Assembly (NCBI RefSeq): GCF_016906535.1 | Contig: NC_057378.1 | Span: forward strand, 1,116,001 to 1,180,000 | Direction: 5' to 3' | Source: Rhizoctonia solani | Lineage: Eukaryota > Basidiomycota > Agaricomycetes > Cantharellales > Ceratobasidiaceae | DNA: 64,000 bases | Part shown: one piece after another, positions 1 to 13,532 of the stretch | How the letters are laid out: every line of letters starts with the position of its first letter | Numbering within the stretch: position 1 is the first letter of the stretch | Translations under genes and position numbers: made by a program | The notes under the pieces: generated by a model | Told to the model about the DNA's origin: nothing | The model's database searches: none | The model's input: only the letters and a program-made list of their open reading frames with translations

Positions 1-278
1 AATATTTCAGCATCACGTCAATATTGAAAGTCCATGGCCAGCAATGGTAGTGTTATGGGAATTCGAGGAGTCTCTGGGAGTCGTTCCAGTGAGCCGGTAG
101 GTTTGAGTTTGACTAAAGATGTTACACATGTAACAAATAACGTTACCGTGCTGGATTATACTATAGCTAAATTACGAGGTGCCTCACCCGAGTGTTATTG
201 TTTGATGGGCAGTACATGTTGCCTTTGAACATAACCAATCCAATATATTTCTAACGTTCACTATAATAGGTTTTTAAT

Positions 279-2816
279 TCAATCATTGAATACAACAAGG
301 ATAAAATGATTCCCCTCGCCTAAATCTTCAATCATCAAATGGTGGGAGTCCTCCCGACGAGGCGTCACCTTGCCAAATGAATCGACAGATGCTAATTCAT
401 TTCCTACCCCACTGATGATTTTTTGTCCGTTGATTCGAACCTCATAGCTCTGAGCTTCATTCCATAAGACGGGCACCCCGACAACGCCGTGCGTACCAGC
501 TGGCGCCTTGATCGCTAACTCAAGCGACCAAGGTGAGGTCTTTGACCACCCTGAGGTAAGCAGCTGACCGTTCGAGCTCGATACTCCAGCTACCGCGTAA
601 TCAAGGTCCACCTTGGCCTCGGGTATGACGGACCAGGTAGTGTGTTCTGCGTTGGTAAACCGAAGGCCAACGACGTTACGCGATAGAACGATGGATGGAC
701 CGGATGCCCAAGGATGGGCGTGAGAAATATAGGATGGGTCATACGCCTGGGAATTGCTCTTCAAGTGAGCCGGTACGTCCTTTGAATTAAACCAGAACAT
801 GTGCTCACTTGGAATGGGTAATAACAGCGACCGTCCTTATAGTAGCCTTCGATGAGAGAAGACTGCACCCCATATGGTGAATTCCAGACATAGCACCATA
901 GCAAATGGATCAGATCAAGTGCTCGCTGGGCCTCTCCCGCCTCAAAATGGGCAAGAAGCTCGAATCCCGAAATAAACGTAGAAATCATGCCAGGTGACTG
1001 ATCGAAATTGTTAGCGGCGATTGTATGCGTGTTCCCTCTGAAAATATCTCTACCTCTGGAGCAACAGTGCCGAAATCGTTCCAGTTCCGCTTCAGGCCGG
1101 AACTAACACGGGCCGCCTTCTCTTGGCTGTCAGTCACGCTAAACCATACGGCTAGACTGTTCCCGTCTTGTGGCGTTAAAGTTGATGTTGTATTGTCCCT
1201 GTACATTCCCTCCCATCATCCCAGAGCTTGAAATTAATTGCATCCTTGACGCTATTGGCCAGCTGTACACATATAATATAAGTATATGGCTAAAAGCATT
1301 CGCGAGAGTAATCAGCCTTACGTCGGTCCAAAGCGGCACTTTATCCCATTCGCCTAATTCTTGGCCAAGTTCTGCCATTCTCTGCAGCGCACGTACAAAT
1401 ATGCAATTGGCGGCTAAGTTGTACCCTCCCTGATCGACACGGCCCCAATCGAGTTTGTGATCAACCCAGAGCAGTCCCGGTTTCCCCTGGGACTTCGGCC
1501 CACCGTTCAATTTTCTGATGCTAAACTCAATTGCACGCTGTGCACCTTGCCAGAGCGAGACTTCGCCTCCAGAGACATGGCGTCGGGGTTTCAAAAGCCA
1601 GTCCTTGTCGCCTCCTGCGTAGAAGTAAGTGTCGTACAATACGACCATCGACCACAAATGATAAGTATCAGACCCCCATTCATCAATGGGAGGTGCCGCA
1701 TATGGCATTTGTCCAGTTAGAGGGTCTTGTTGTGCGAAGAGCCATTCAAGGCCAGTCTGGGAAGACTTGGCGTCGTTTAGTGTGTAATGTTGTGCTGTTG
1801 TACTGATAGCACGATCGCCAGCCCCTATTACGATGGTTTGAGGCTTCAGTGTTTAGTGAGAAAGCAGCTTATTCACTCACACACTGTTCGGTCTCTTCTG
1901 GCACCATCAGTCAATACAGCCTCGCCGGTCCCGGCAGGAGCTGAATTATCATAGCCATAGCGTTCCATGAAATGATCATGCCCTCGCCCAGTATTGGGTG
2001 GGATAGTAGATAGTTGGATAGTATATGCGCCCGCGTACCATATGTTATTCAAGAAATCATCTGAGGAATAAAAGAAACTATATACGGATTTGTCACTTGT
2101 TTTGAAATGATCAAAATGCCTCGCTGACGAACTACGTACCCTCCATAATTTCGGAGATTTTCCCAATGGGGCATCATATTATTGAAGCATCTGACGTTCG
2201 TAATTGATACCGTCCCTGTCGAGTTGAGGAACAGAGTCATGTAGCGGAAAGCACCTCGCATATGTCGGTATTGAGGAGTCCATTCTTCAGCCCCACCAGG
2301 TTTAATGGTATGAAACAGGGCTCCGTCATCAACAAAAAAGTCCATCGCTCTGATTTCCCAGGGATGTGTAAGAAAACACAGGTTCCTAAATTTAATTTAG
2401 AAAGCGTACCTATCACTCGTTCTTGAGATGAATTGTTTGGATTCTGCAAATGCCATTCCAAACACTTCCCCTGGCTGTGATTCTTTGCCGAATGTGATAG
2501 TTGGTATACCCGCAATATTTTTACCAAAGTCAAGTGTAAGCGCAGCGGATAATCCATGCAACTGAGTCGGCGGTAAATTAGACCGATAAGGCTCTGGGGC
2601 AACTATAGAGTTTGCATGCGTGATTGATCCATTCGCAAACAATACCGAGACCGGCAATTGCACGCGGCTTTCAGGAGCAAATGAATAAGATTGCCATGGA
2701 CCCTCAGTGGGGCTGGCCTGGAACACAAGTTTCGAGAACGCCGAATACGAGGCGAGTGCGCTATCCTTGCAAAGAGTCGACCAAACAGAAAACAGCACCA
2801 AGCGTCTGGAGTGCAT
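279..2816 (-). CDS. GH78-like alpha-L-rhamnosidase (six-hairpin glycosidase), multi-exon
   Basis: Probable extracellular enzyme of the alpha-L-rhamnosidase type, which removes rhamnose from pectin side chains or plant glycosides. About 750 residues are encoded in several exons. The N-terminal exon (2816 down to about 2400) looks like a beta-sandwich region; 'GLSAALTLDFGKNIAGIPT' is typical of this family. The catalytic (alpha/alpha)6 part carries 'NTGRGHDHFMERYGY', 'GARRDRTVWAGDRAIS' (rebuilt across an intron near 1840-1870) and 'DEWGSDTYHLW'; the Asp-rich stretches match GH78 acid/base regions. The last exon (about 820 to 279) is a C-terminal beta-sandwich with 'SHAHPWASGPS'. The ATG at 2816 starts a moderately hydrophobic N-terminus that could be a weak signal peptide. 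An extra upstream exon cannot be excluded. The family call is by motif recognition, so the substrate is uncertain. Confidence 0.7.
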
Positions 2817-3062
2817 GATAGGCGACTCGGAGATTTGTCCAATGTTCAAATGCGTACTAAACTACCGACCGACAATGTTAGCCCCACTTTGTGGGCGCAA
2901 CTGGCGGCGTGTGGTGGTTGTCCAAACTTGAAAGGAATATTCCACATCTGAATCACCGGCTTAATTACGTAATAAAGCCCAATTGACTCGAGTTCGGTCA
3001 TGGATAATTATAACGTTCATAAACCCTAGAAATATATACAAGACAAGATACAAAAGTGAAGA

Positions 3063-5960
<2,898 letters not shown>

Positions 5961-6322
5961 GGCGGCCTATTTTCTCCGGGACCACAGTCTGTAGAAAGAT
6001 GTTTTGTAAAACTGGAGTATTAGTTTACAGATTAGAGCGATGGAGAACAAGAGGATGCACACGCGCACGATCACGAGGGTGCGCGGTCACGTGGGTATTG
6101 GTCAGCACATAAGGCCAACCTCGGAGCAACTACAACGCTATATCATAGGTGATGAGTTTTGTTAGTCTATATGTGACCACCATCCATCACATTTTCAGAC
6201 CGACACTCTCACAGTGAAGCACGAATAAGTTTATGAAAACACTATTTTGACAAACATGGCGCACCAGCACAAGAGACTTGACGAGTGTGGCAAACTATCG
6301 AAAGATATAAACTATCCACATA
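5961..6322. other. Intergenic, MCM5 upstream region
   Basis: About 360 bases between the MCM5 start and the transposon. A CACGTG hexamer lies near 6090 in a GC-rich stretch. No coding sequence was seen. The TA at 6321-6322 is the transposon target duplication. Confidence 0.5.
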
Positions 6323-6418
6323 CACTAGCTCGCAAAAATATTGCAACACGTGACCTCACGCACTTGCAATGGCCGCGACGCACGACTTAGCGGGTTTTGT
6401 GCTTAGGTCCAATAATAA
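6323..6418 (+). repeat. Left terminal inverted repeat of Tc1 element
   Basis: 96 bp, from CACTAGCTCG to ...CCAATAATAA. It matches the reverse complement of 7867-7962 with one mismatch. It is much longer than the roughly 30-bp ends of classic mariner elements. Confidence 0.93.
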
Positions 6419-6617
6419 TATATATTTTACTAGAACTTACGGACGTAACCGCAAAGTTTGAAGTCATTCGGTGGCCGTGTTGTAAAGATATGGGTTACAC
6501 AAGTTTTCAGGTGTTGCATTTATTTTGCAAATTCCTGTTGGATTAGCGCTACCTCAAGCAAGATAGATTTGTTACACCAAAACACACTATATAAACAGGC
6601 TCAAAAACGTATAGAAA

Positions 6618-7655
6618 TTAATAATGTGTGTTTCCACCTTTTGCAACAATAAGCTCATCTAACCTACAAGGCATAGAATCATACAATTGATTAATGAAAT
6701 CCATGGGGATGCAATTCCACTCCTCCTTGAGCATAGTGTACAACTCCTTTGTATTTTGAGGGGGTGGGCTGCGTAAGTGCACCTGACAATCCAAATAGTC
6801 CCAGACATGTTCAATTATGTTCATATTGGGGCTATTGGAGGGCCAGGGAAAGGTCAAAAGTGATTTGTTGGCAAGCCATTTGGTTGTGTGTTTGGCAGTG
6901 TGCTTGGGATTGTTGTCATGTTGAAAGAGAACACTGCGTTTTGAGAGGTGGTAGTTGGCAAGGGTCCCAAGAAGTTCCTCTTCAAGTATCTGGGTGTATA
7001 CGCAAGCCGTCATGTGGCCCTCAATGAGATGAAGACGCCCGGGACCATTCCGGGTGATGCACCCCCATACCATCACACTTCCCCCGCCGTGTTTGACCAT
7101 TTTTTGAGTGTAATGGGGGTTGTACTCTTGCCCTTGACGTCTCCAAACATAACAGCGGCCGTCTGACCCAAAAAGGTTGAATTTTGATTCATCAGAGAAT
7201 ATGACCCGGCGCCAATCACGTTCCAACCAGGCTGCATGGTCTGTAGCCCATGCCAAACGGCCCCGTTGGTGACAAGAATTGAGGAAGGGGACACGACGGC
7301 AAGCATAAGCATAAATACCAAGTTTGCGGAGGCAATGCTGGACTGTATCGGCGGAAACTTCTGGGAAATATTCCCGTTGGATCTTTGCCACGCTTGACCC
7401 CCAAGTGCAAGCCATCTGAAGCATGGCAAATTGCACATCTGCATGCTTCAAAACGCGTGGGCAACCAGCCTTGGAGTTACTTGAGTAGAAACTACGCATT
7501 TTACAATAACGCTTGCAGATGCGGCTGATTGTTGAGGGGTGAATACAGATATTGTGAAGCTGGAGGAATTGATGGGCAATTTTGTAAATAGAAGCCCCAT
7601 TCTCACAAAGAGCAACAATTTGGGCTCGAGTTTTGGGCAAGAGGTGAGGGGCCAT
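6618..7655 (-). CDS. Tc1-family transposase (DD34E), intact
   Basis: 345 residues, the usual length for Tc1 transposases. The chosen start is the ATG at 7655 (MAPHLLPKTRAQIVALCENG); the frame is open further upstream but without an ATG. The N-terminal region has two helix-turn-helix units: 'GASIYKIAHQF' followed by 'HPSTISRICKRY', then 'FPEVSADTVQHCLRKLG'. The catalytic core shows the first Asp in 'VIFSDESKFNLFG', the second in 'VLFQHDNNPKHTAKHT', and 34 residues later the Glu in 'SNSPNMNIIEHVWDYL', giving DD34E. The last block departs from the common SPDLNPIE form (Asn for Asp, Ile for Pro), but the catalytic Glu is kept. No stops or frameshifts. Probably active or recently active. Confidence 0.95.
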   Translation of the reverse strand: MAPHLLPKTRAQIVALCENGASIYKIAHQFLQLHNICIHPSTISRICKRYCKMRSFYSSNSKAGCPRVLKHADVQFAMLQMACTWGSSVAKIQREYFPEVSADTVQHCLRKLGIYAYACRRVPFLNSCHQRGRLAWATDHAAWLERDWRRVIFSDESKFNLFGSDGRCYVWRRQGQEYNPHYTQKMVKHGGGSVMVWGCITRNGPGRLHLIEGHMTACVYTQILEEELLGTLANYHLSKRSVLFQHDNNPKHTAKHTTKWLANKSLLTFPWPSNSPNMNIIEHVWDYLDCQVHLRSPPPQNTKELYTMLKEEWNCIPMDFINQLYDSMPCRLDELIVAKGGNTHY

Positions 7656-7866
7656 CAGAAGAGAAGTAGATAATAAAAAAATCCCAAGGAATTTAGGTGT
7701 TTGCAAGGAGCAAACGTGGATGTTGTTGGGGGGTCGCGTGTTTTGCTTGGTAATCAGCAAAATAAATGCAACACCTTAGAAATTGTATTGCCCATATCTT
7801 AATAGAATAGCGGTAGAAGTGCTTCAAAATATATAACGAGCTGCGATACTACTATACGGACAACTT

Positions 7867-7962
7867 TTATTATTGGACCTAAGCACAAAACCCGCAAAGT
7901 CGTGCGTCGCGGCCATTGCAAGTGCGTGAGGTCACGTGTTGCAATATTTTTGCGAGCTAGTG
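7867..7962 (-). repeat. Right terminal inverted repeat of Tc1 element
   Basis: Reverse complement of the left arm (6323-6418) with one mismatch. It is followed directly by TA at 7963-7964. Confidence 0.93.
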
Positions 7963-8752
7963 TACTTGGATTTTATGAACAACTGATATCCTTGACGCTC
8001 ACAATTCCACGAGCACATTTTGCGTGTTCCGAATTGTACGGAGCTTACGCTCATGGATACCGAGTAACGTCAGCCGTGATTGCTAATTGCTACAAAATAA
8101 TACTTCCACATAGACCCAAATAAGCCTCTGTTTACCCTAGTTTGACTCTTTTAGACTTCGATCGTTCCTATGTACCACTTATACCCCTGGATATCCCCAG
8201 CGTTGTCCGAGATATTTGGAGGACAATAGCAAGAAGCTTCACAAAGGGAAAACTCCTGGTCTTCTCATCACCAACCGTTTCGAGCCTGTTATTGAAAGCA
8301 TGGTTATATGCGCCTGGGGTCGAAGTTGAACTGATTGACGTTTATTGTGAGATACATGGGAATATCAGAGTAATGCTCAGGGAAGGATGAGCGAAGAATG
8401 GAGTTTACCCTCAGCAGAATGGCTGGTATACAACAGTGAGAAACCAACGGGTAAATGATTTACTGGTTCGAAACGGTGGATTATGACTGCATCGCTTCGC
8501 TACCAATGTAATGATATCACTCTGCCTGAGAAGATAGGAAACAATAGTTGGATTCATGATAGCTATACGAGTATTGATACAGTAAACTACAGGCCGCGAA
8601 ACACCCAGACCAGTGGCTGCCAAGCTAGCGCAAAAAACAAACGAAAAACATGAAACCATAGTGAACAAAGTACAACCGAAAGATGGTATCGAGTCCAGTG
8701 ACATTATCAGGGATACGTGGCAGTCGTGATCAGAACGAAACAAAAAAAACAA
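7963..8752. other. Intergenic stretch without a recognisable gene
   Basis: Short open frames occur (for example 8142-8390 forward and 8411-8752 reverse), but none has a recognisable motif, good splice context or supporting homology by eye. Confidence 0.4.
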
Positions 8753-10261
8753 TCACATCCATCGCTCCTCTGCGCGCGGTCGCCGGCTCCTGCTACCCTG
8801 GCTGGAGGCTCCCACGCTGAGCCCTGTCTCGAAAGAATGTACCATCGCCGCATATTGTTCGTCGGTGACTCGCACTGATGTCCGCGAACGAGGCTGTGAT
8901 TGAGATACGTTTTTGGAAGCCGAGGCGTCCAGTTCAAAGGCTCCAGAGCGGCGCCAGCTTCTTCGATCGGCAGCAGGGCTTGTATCGCCGGGCGCGGATT
9001 TGGATACCCGGGCCAGGGCGCGTTCAAGGGCATCAGCCTGACGCACCCACAAAGGCTCGTAGTGCTTCAGCAACCAAGGTCCATCGGATCGCAGGATGTC
9101 GATTTCCGTGAGGTGCGGGTGGAGCAACAACGAAATAGGAGTTGGCGCTACGCATGAACCAATGGCCTCACCCGTGTACGCCACATCATCGTCATCTTCC
9201 GATACCCAATCGGAGGCGCCACCCATCGCGCCACGTCGCTTGAGAGTCCGGATCGCCTCGTCGAGTTGCCTAAGCACATCCGCGTTTGCACCCTTGTACC
9301 CCTGTCCCACGATGTAGTACGCGCTGCGGATCTCATGCAATTTTCGACCCTTGGTCGAACGCACCTCCGACGCAAATAGTCGGCGGATGAGCGCGAGGAT
9401 TTCCAAGCAGAAGACGTTAGGGTTTGCCGAAGATACAAGAATCAAAGTTCCACCGGGGGCGAGCATAGTAAGAGCCATGCGAAGCTGGGAGAACGCAAGA
9501 AGTGGACGTGCTGCTCGCTCCACGGGTTGTCCCTGCCGTGTGCGATCGTTGCAAAGAATAGCACCCGCGATAACTACGTCGCACAAGTTGTTCCCCGGTC
9601 GATTCATGTGAGAACGGCCGGCTTGGCGGGATGGGGAATCTGGAGGGGTAATGGGGAGCTCTGCATCGGGTAGAATTCGAGCGGCCAGATCGCCAGGGGT
9701 AGAAGTCAGATCGGCAAAGTACACGGGGAATCGTTGCTGCATTCCATTCGTCCAGCCCTGGTAGGTCATAGTGTACCCATCAGGATGGGTAACGCCGACG
9801 CCAGTGCATTGAGGAAATGTCGTCAAGAGATATTGAGCGAAGCCGCCAGGGGCGCATCCAAGGTCGGCAAATCGCCTCACAAATCTTGCCGCGCCGGTCG
9901 TAGGATTGGGGACAAGTAAGCATTCGGGGCCACCAAGATCTTCGACCATATCACTGAAAGCTGTGTAGAACTGGTCGCGAAACATGGGTGCCAAATTCTG
10001 GTCGTCATTTCGAGAGCGTTCTCGGTTTTGGGCGAATTTTTGGTTCACAGCATCGTTGTCACCGTAGCGGCGTTTCATCTGCCGACACCGCTGAAATGCC
10101 GAAGAATTGGTGTAAAAATAGTGCAGGGCAGGTCCCATCGTGCGTGTGTCCTCGAATTCGCCCTGTGGAAGCCGGCTACGATCGGGAGTGGGTGATGCCA
10201 AGTACCGGGACGAGCCATCTTCTTGACTCGCACGTAGATGAGGAGGAGTATAAGCAGGCAT
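8753..10261 (-). CDS. FtsJ/RrmJ-like methyltransferase-fold protein, catalytic residues apparently lost
   Basis: A single exon of 502 residues with a Rossmann-type SAM-methyltransferase domain of the FtsJ family (2'-O-ribose methylation of RNA). The SAM-binding motif I is clear: 'FADLGCAPGGFAQYLL' at about residue 130. However, the FtsJ catalytic K-D-K-E tetrad is not obvious: where a 'D-x-x-x-x-D' strand is expected the protein reads 'CDVVIAGAILCNDR', and the 'VxKxF' strand reads 'LILVSSANPNVFCLEIL'. A Ser/Arg-rich tail of over 100 residues follows the domain. The start was set at MPAYTPPHLRAS (ATG 10261), which has A at -3; an ATG 33 nt upstream is in frame. It may be a degenerate or diverged methyltransferase, or an SAM-binding regulator. 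Fold fairly sure, activity doubtful. Confidence 0.75.
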   Translation of the reverse strand: MPAYTPPHLRASQEDGSSRYLASPTPDRSRLPQGEFEDTRTMGPALHYFYTNSSAFQRCRQMKRRYGDNDAVNQKFAQNRERSRNDDQNLAPMFRDQFYTAFSDMVEDLGGPECLLVPNPTTGAARFVRRFADLGCAPGGFAQYLLTTFPQCTGVGVTHPDGYTMTYQGWTNGMQQRFPVYFADLTSTPGDLAARILPDAELPITPPDSPSRQAGRSHMNRPGNNLCDVVIAGAILCNDRTRQGQPVERAARPLLAFSQLRMALTMLAPGGTLILVSSANPNVFCLEILALIRRLFASEVRSTKGRKLHEIRSAYYIVGQGYKGANADVLRQLDEAIRTLKRRGAMGGASDWVSEDDDDVAYTGEAIGSCVAPTPISLLLHPHLTEIDILRSDGPWLLKHYEPLWVRQADALERALARVSKSAPGDTSPAADRRSWRRSGAFELDASASKNVSQSQPRSRTSVRVTDEQYAAMVHSFETGLSVGASSQGSRSRRPRAEERWM

Positions 10262-11054
10262 TGTTAATTGTAAGTCGAGGCGATAGTGGCCCAAGCAAAC
10301 AAGCTAAGACACGAAAAGCCGGGGACGTTAGGCAATAATCAAGTGCCTTGCATCCCTCTATATACCCGAGGCCCAAGTGGTGGGGTAGACTTCCTAAGCA
10401 TTGAATGATTGAATCATTCCAAAACAGTCTGTCCAGATCCCAATATTTAGGTGGTTCGATCGGTTTCCCTATGTCCAACGGAGTCTAATTGAAACAGAAG
10501 TCAATGTCGACCTCTCATCCCGACCAAAGATGCGGAAGAGACAATGAAGTCCTTGAGTAGTCACGTGCACACTTCATCCTTCCTTTGTCCTTTGTTGACA
10601 CCAATTTCTCGTCCGCATCAGGCATGCTTGGGGGGTCGAGCCAGACGTATACATGTGATCCTTCCAAGTTTGCGAATAAAGCTAACGCCAATTGCCGCGT
10701 GGTGGCTAAGGCTCGTTGGCTCCAATCTCGGCTGTACCGACGTCGGGGCTTGTGGATACATGCTCCGGTGTCCATGCTTTCCCGGAATTGAGTGGGCTCA
10801 GTAATCCTGCAAGGTCCTCTGTGATGCCGTGATCTTAGTGGAGCCAAACATTCGCACCTCTCCTGCCTAGAATGGCTGATGAGATTGCCACTAGGATACG
10901 AATCTGGATCTTTGACAGCCTTTTCCTTGCCAAACAAATAAATTTATGTTATCAGGTTATGAATCAGTTCAAATAGAACAGAGTTGGGCGGGGCTGTACG
11001 TCGCAGAAAACCGTACATGGGCGATATGCGATAATGTGATTCAAACAAGACATA
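10262..11054. other. Intergenic region between two minus-strand genes
   Basis: It contains the promoter of the FtsJ-like gene. Open frames on both strands at 10515-10937 overlap each other and neither has recognisable motifs or clean starts, so no gene is called. A CACGTG lies near 10562. Confidence 0.4.
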
Positions 11055-12253
11055 CTATTCATTTGGAGACTGATCCTCCTGAGCTATCTGTGCTTCCTTC
11101 CTCTTTCGCGCCCAATCTTTGGCGCGAGCACGCCGCTCTGCTTTCAGTTTCTCCGTCTTGTCGTCCTCAGATGATAAGCTGGTGTCCTGTATCGCGTGGG
11201 CGGAATGTTGGGCAGGTTCCTCTTCATCTTCCGACTTCTGTCCGCTGTCGCTGTCACTCGCATATGCGGACAGTCCGTTCATAATGGATTGTTTGGGCTC
11301 TGCATTCATAGACGACTCTTGCCCTTGTCGCATCCGCGCCCATACCTTCTTCCACCGCCCACGCAAGAACGCGAAACGTGGGTCCGCTCCATGGTTAGCG
11401 AGGATTCTCATTTCAAGCTGCGTTGGATTCGGAGATGCTCGGATATGGGTTGCAGTTCGACGCATCAAGTTGGCTTGGACGTCGTCAGGCTGACCAATAT
11501 TGTCTAGTTTCAATTTGAGCTGTGTATGCATCCATTAACGTACCTCTTCATCGCTTCCGCCCCACGACGCTTCGGGAGGCTCTGTTCCCCAACCGTTTGC
11601 TTCGTCTTCCTCAGCCAGGGCGCGTAATCTATCTTGCCTCCCCTTTTCCAGCATCTTACGCCGCTTGTCATGACGGTACTCGTTGACTTCTTTAGGGGTA
11701 AGGAAAAATGTATCCTCCGAGTCTGATGGAAGATCATCCCAACCCACATTCGCCAGGGGGTCATTCAAAGTGTGTGGCGAGGCCCTCAATTCTCCTGGGG
11801 TGGCAACAATTCGCTCAGATGGCTCTAGAAGCAAACGAACGTCGAACCTGTAGTTTGTATAATTAGTATCTCCTGTTATCTTCAGTTTCGCTCGTATGAA
11901 ATGAGGGAGCCGAACCATTGCAATTGATCTTAGATCCTTCCAAACGAGCGATGCACGTTCCATTTTAACGGGCTTATGCCCTTGTTAATCACCGCCGAGG
12001 GACTCACAACATACCTATCGACCCAAATACCGCTGTCACCCCACTGGATGAGACCCCCTCTATTGCCACCTTCACTTTGGCTTTCAAGCTGTTGTGCTAG
12101 GTTTGGTCTGTTTCCTATCAGTTCAGCCTCGTAGGCCTGTATTCGCAAGGGCCTAGCGTGTAGGGGTAACTCAGACGGAGAAGGGCTAGTAAAGCGTAGG
12201 CTTTGGCGTTGAGGTGAGGAACGCGAACTTCGTTTTCTCTTGTTCCCAGACAT
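11055..12253 (-). CDS. Conserved hypothetical nuclear-type protein
   Basis: Not recognised. It starts at ATG 12253 (MSGNKRKRSSRSSPQRQSL), a basic, NLS-like N-terminus. The middle exon carries 'LVWKDLRSIAMVRLPHFIRA', then an acidic and basic stretch 'VNEYRHDKRRKMLEKGRQDR'. The last exon (11531 to 11055) contains 'QLEMRILANHGADPRFAFL', which resembles the SURP/SWAP motif of splicing factors, followed by an acidic region and a charged C-terminal helix 'AERRARAKDWARKRKEAQI'. Between exons 1 and 2 frame continuity demands a very short intron: GTGAGT...ATAAG, 35 nt near 11970-12005. A role in RNA metabolism is a guess from the SURP resemblance and basic tails only. Confidence 0.6.
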
Positions 12254-12392
12254 AACCACACTTGTCCCAAATTCAGACAATTGCGATAGTTGACGCGAAG
12301 TTGCCCAGAGCTCACGTGACACATTTTCAGGCCTGGCCGCCGACAAATGTGAATACCATTCAACCCCAGCCAGATTGATTATTTTTCGAAAA

Positions 12393-13311
12393 ATGCGTAC
12401 TTTTCAACATTTGGTCTCTACCTCTTACTTGTTCCTGCTTGCTTTGTGCACGGTCGAGCCCTTTTCTCCAGACTCTGAAGCGCTCTTCTCATCTGGCAAT
12501 TCCCGAAACGAACTCTGGCATAATGAAACTGAGACATCATCATTGATCAATCAGTGAGTTTGTTCGTGCGAATTACTTTATCCTATGTTTCAACTCAATA
12601 TAGATGGCCTGATGCACGAATACATCGGTTCCTTGCCTTACGGGGGAGTTGGGAAGAATCACGCATGAACGCAGAACTGTAAGAGAGTCAAAAAAAATGA
12701 AATTTCCCGACTGACTAGAATGGCATAGTCCAAGAAATGAGCTCGTCAATATGGCAGAGAAAGACCTCCTCAGACCTATCATCACATCCCCAACGTCACC
12801 AGATTTGGCCTTGTTTACCGAGAGCCAGTGCTCTCAGCTAACCGTCGACCAAATCGTACACTGGGCGGCCCGACATTCCGGCTACCGAGTCAACTCTCAT
12901 GGAGCAAACGTATTTGACGCACCCCCGACGCTAGTACGAAGCAAGGAAAAGCGAATTGCAGCTGTTAAACTATGCGAGAAACTATACCGAGAACGGGTAT
13001 ACGGGGACAAAATGCTCCCGCAACGGGATTTATCGGAGCTTAATGGGAACAATCAAGTTTACGTGGGGCCGGAGGAAACTGATATTGCCGCACAGCGCCT
13101 ATTTTCTGCCCAGATCGCAGAGGCCGAAGCGGCACCTCATATATTTGAACCCGACATTAACCCCGCACTAGACAGAGCAGCTAAACACTCTATTCATGAT
13201 CTTCGAGCTTTGCTCGACGTATTTGGCGTTCAATGGGACGATGGAGAAACGCATGAAATCCTCACTGAGAGAGCAAAAGCCCATACTCGGTTATGGATTG
13301 GACAAGTATAA
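12393..13311 (+). CDS. Secreted/ER protein with Ish1 (Msc1)-like helical repeats
   Basis: Three exons. The ATG at 12393 begins MRTFQHLVSTSYLFLLALC, a convincing signal peptide. Splicing CA|GTGAGT (about 12554) to ATAG (about 12602) and then AACT|GTAAGA (about 12679) to TAG (about 12728) gives continuous frame: '..QWPDARIHRFLALRG..' and '..MNAELPRNELVNMAEKD'. The pattern W-x-D-x-x-(6)-FL ... P-R-x-E-L-V resembles the Ish1/Msc1 stress-response repeat (helix-extended-helix fold). Two weaker copies follow: 'LTVDQIVHWAARHSGYRVN' and 'HDLRALLDVFGVQWDDG'. Ish1-type proteins act at the ER/nuclear envelope in fungi. The family call is tentative; gene reality is well supported by the splice-frame agreement. 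Confidence 0.6.
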
Positions 13312-13532
13312 ACTCTGTATTTGTATTACATAATTAATTGAATGAATGAATGTGCTCAGATAATCAACAGCGAAGTCGCTGCTTTGGAAGTCGTGGTGGC
13401 GCCTGGGAGGTGTAGACGGAAGGCGATGGCCGAATGCCGCTACAAGGACCTGAACTTAGCCATCAGCTGTCACTTTAGACTCCGGGCACGATAGTTGACA
13501 GGGGCTGAACATTACTCAACGTACTCTCCACT

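Larger units (their letters stand above)
6323..7962 (-). mobile_element. Complete Tc1/mariner element (1,640 bp)
   Basis: A cut-and-paste DNA transposon. Both ends carry a 96-bp inverted repeat beginning CACTAGCTCGCAAAAATATT, with a single mismatch (tta/ttt) between arms. TA dinucleotides flank it at 6321-6322 and 7963-7964, the target duplication expected of Tc1/mariner. One uninterrupted minus-strand transposase gene lies inside. The near-identity of the arms and the open reading frame suggest a recent insertion. It sits between MCM5 and an FtsJ-like gene and appears to interrupt only intergenic DNA. Confidence 0.95.

Noticed and set aside
7073..7464. Antisense-phase frames within the transposon
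   Set aside because: Other-frame shadows of the intact transposase.
10515..10937. 140-codon minus-strand frame
   Set aside because: No recognisable motif, and overlapping plus-strand frames are equally good; no splice or start support.
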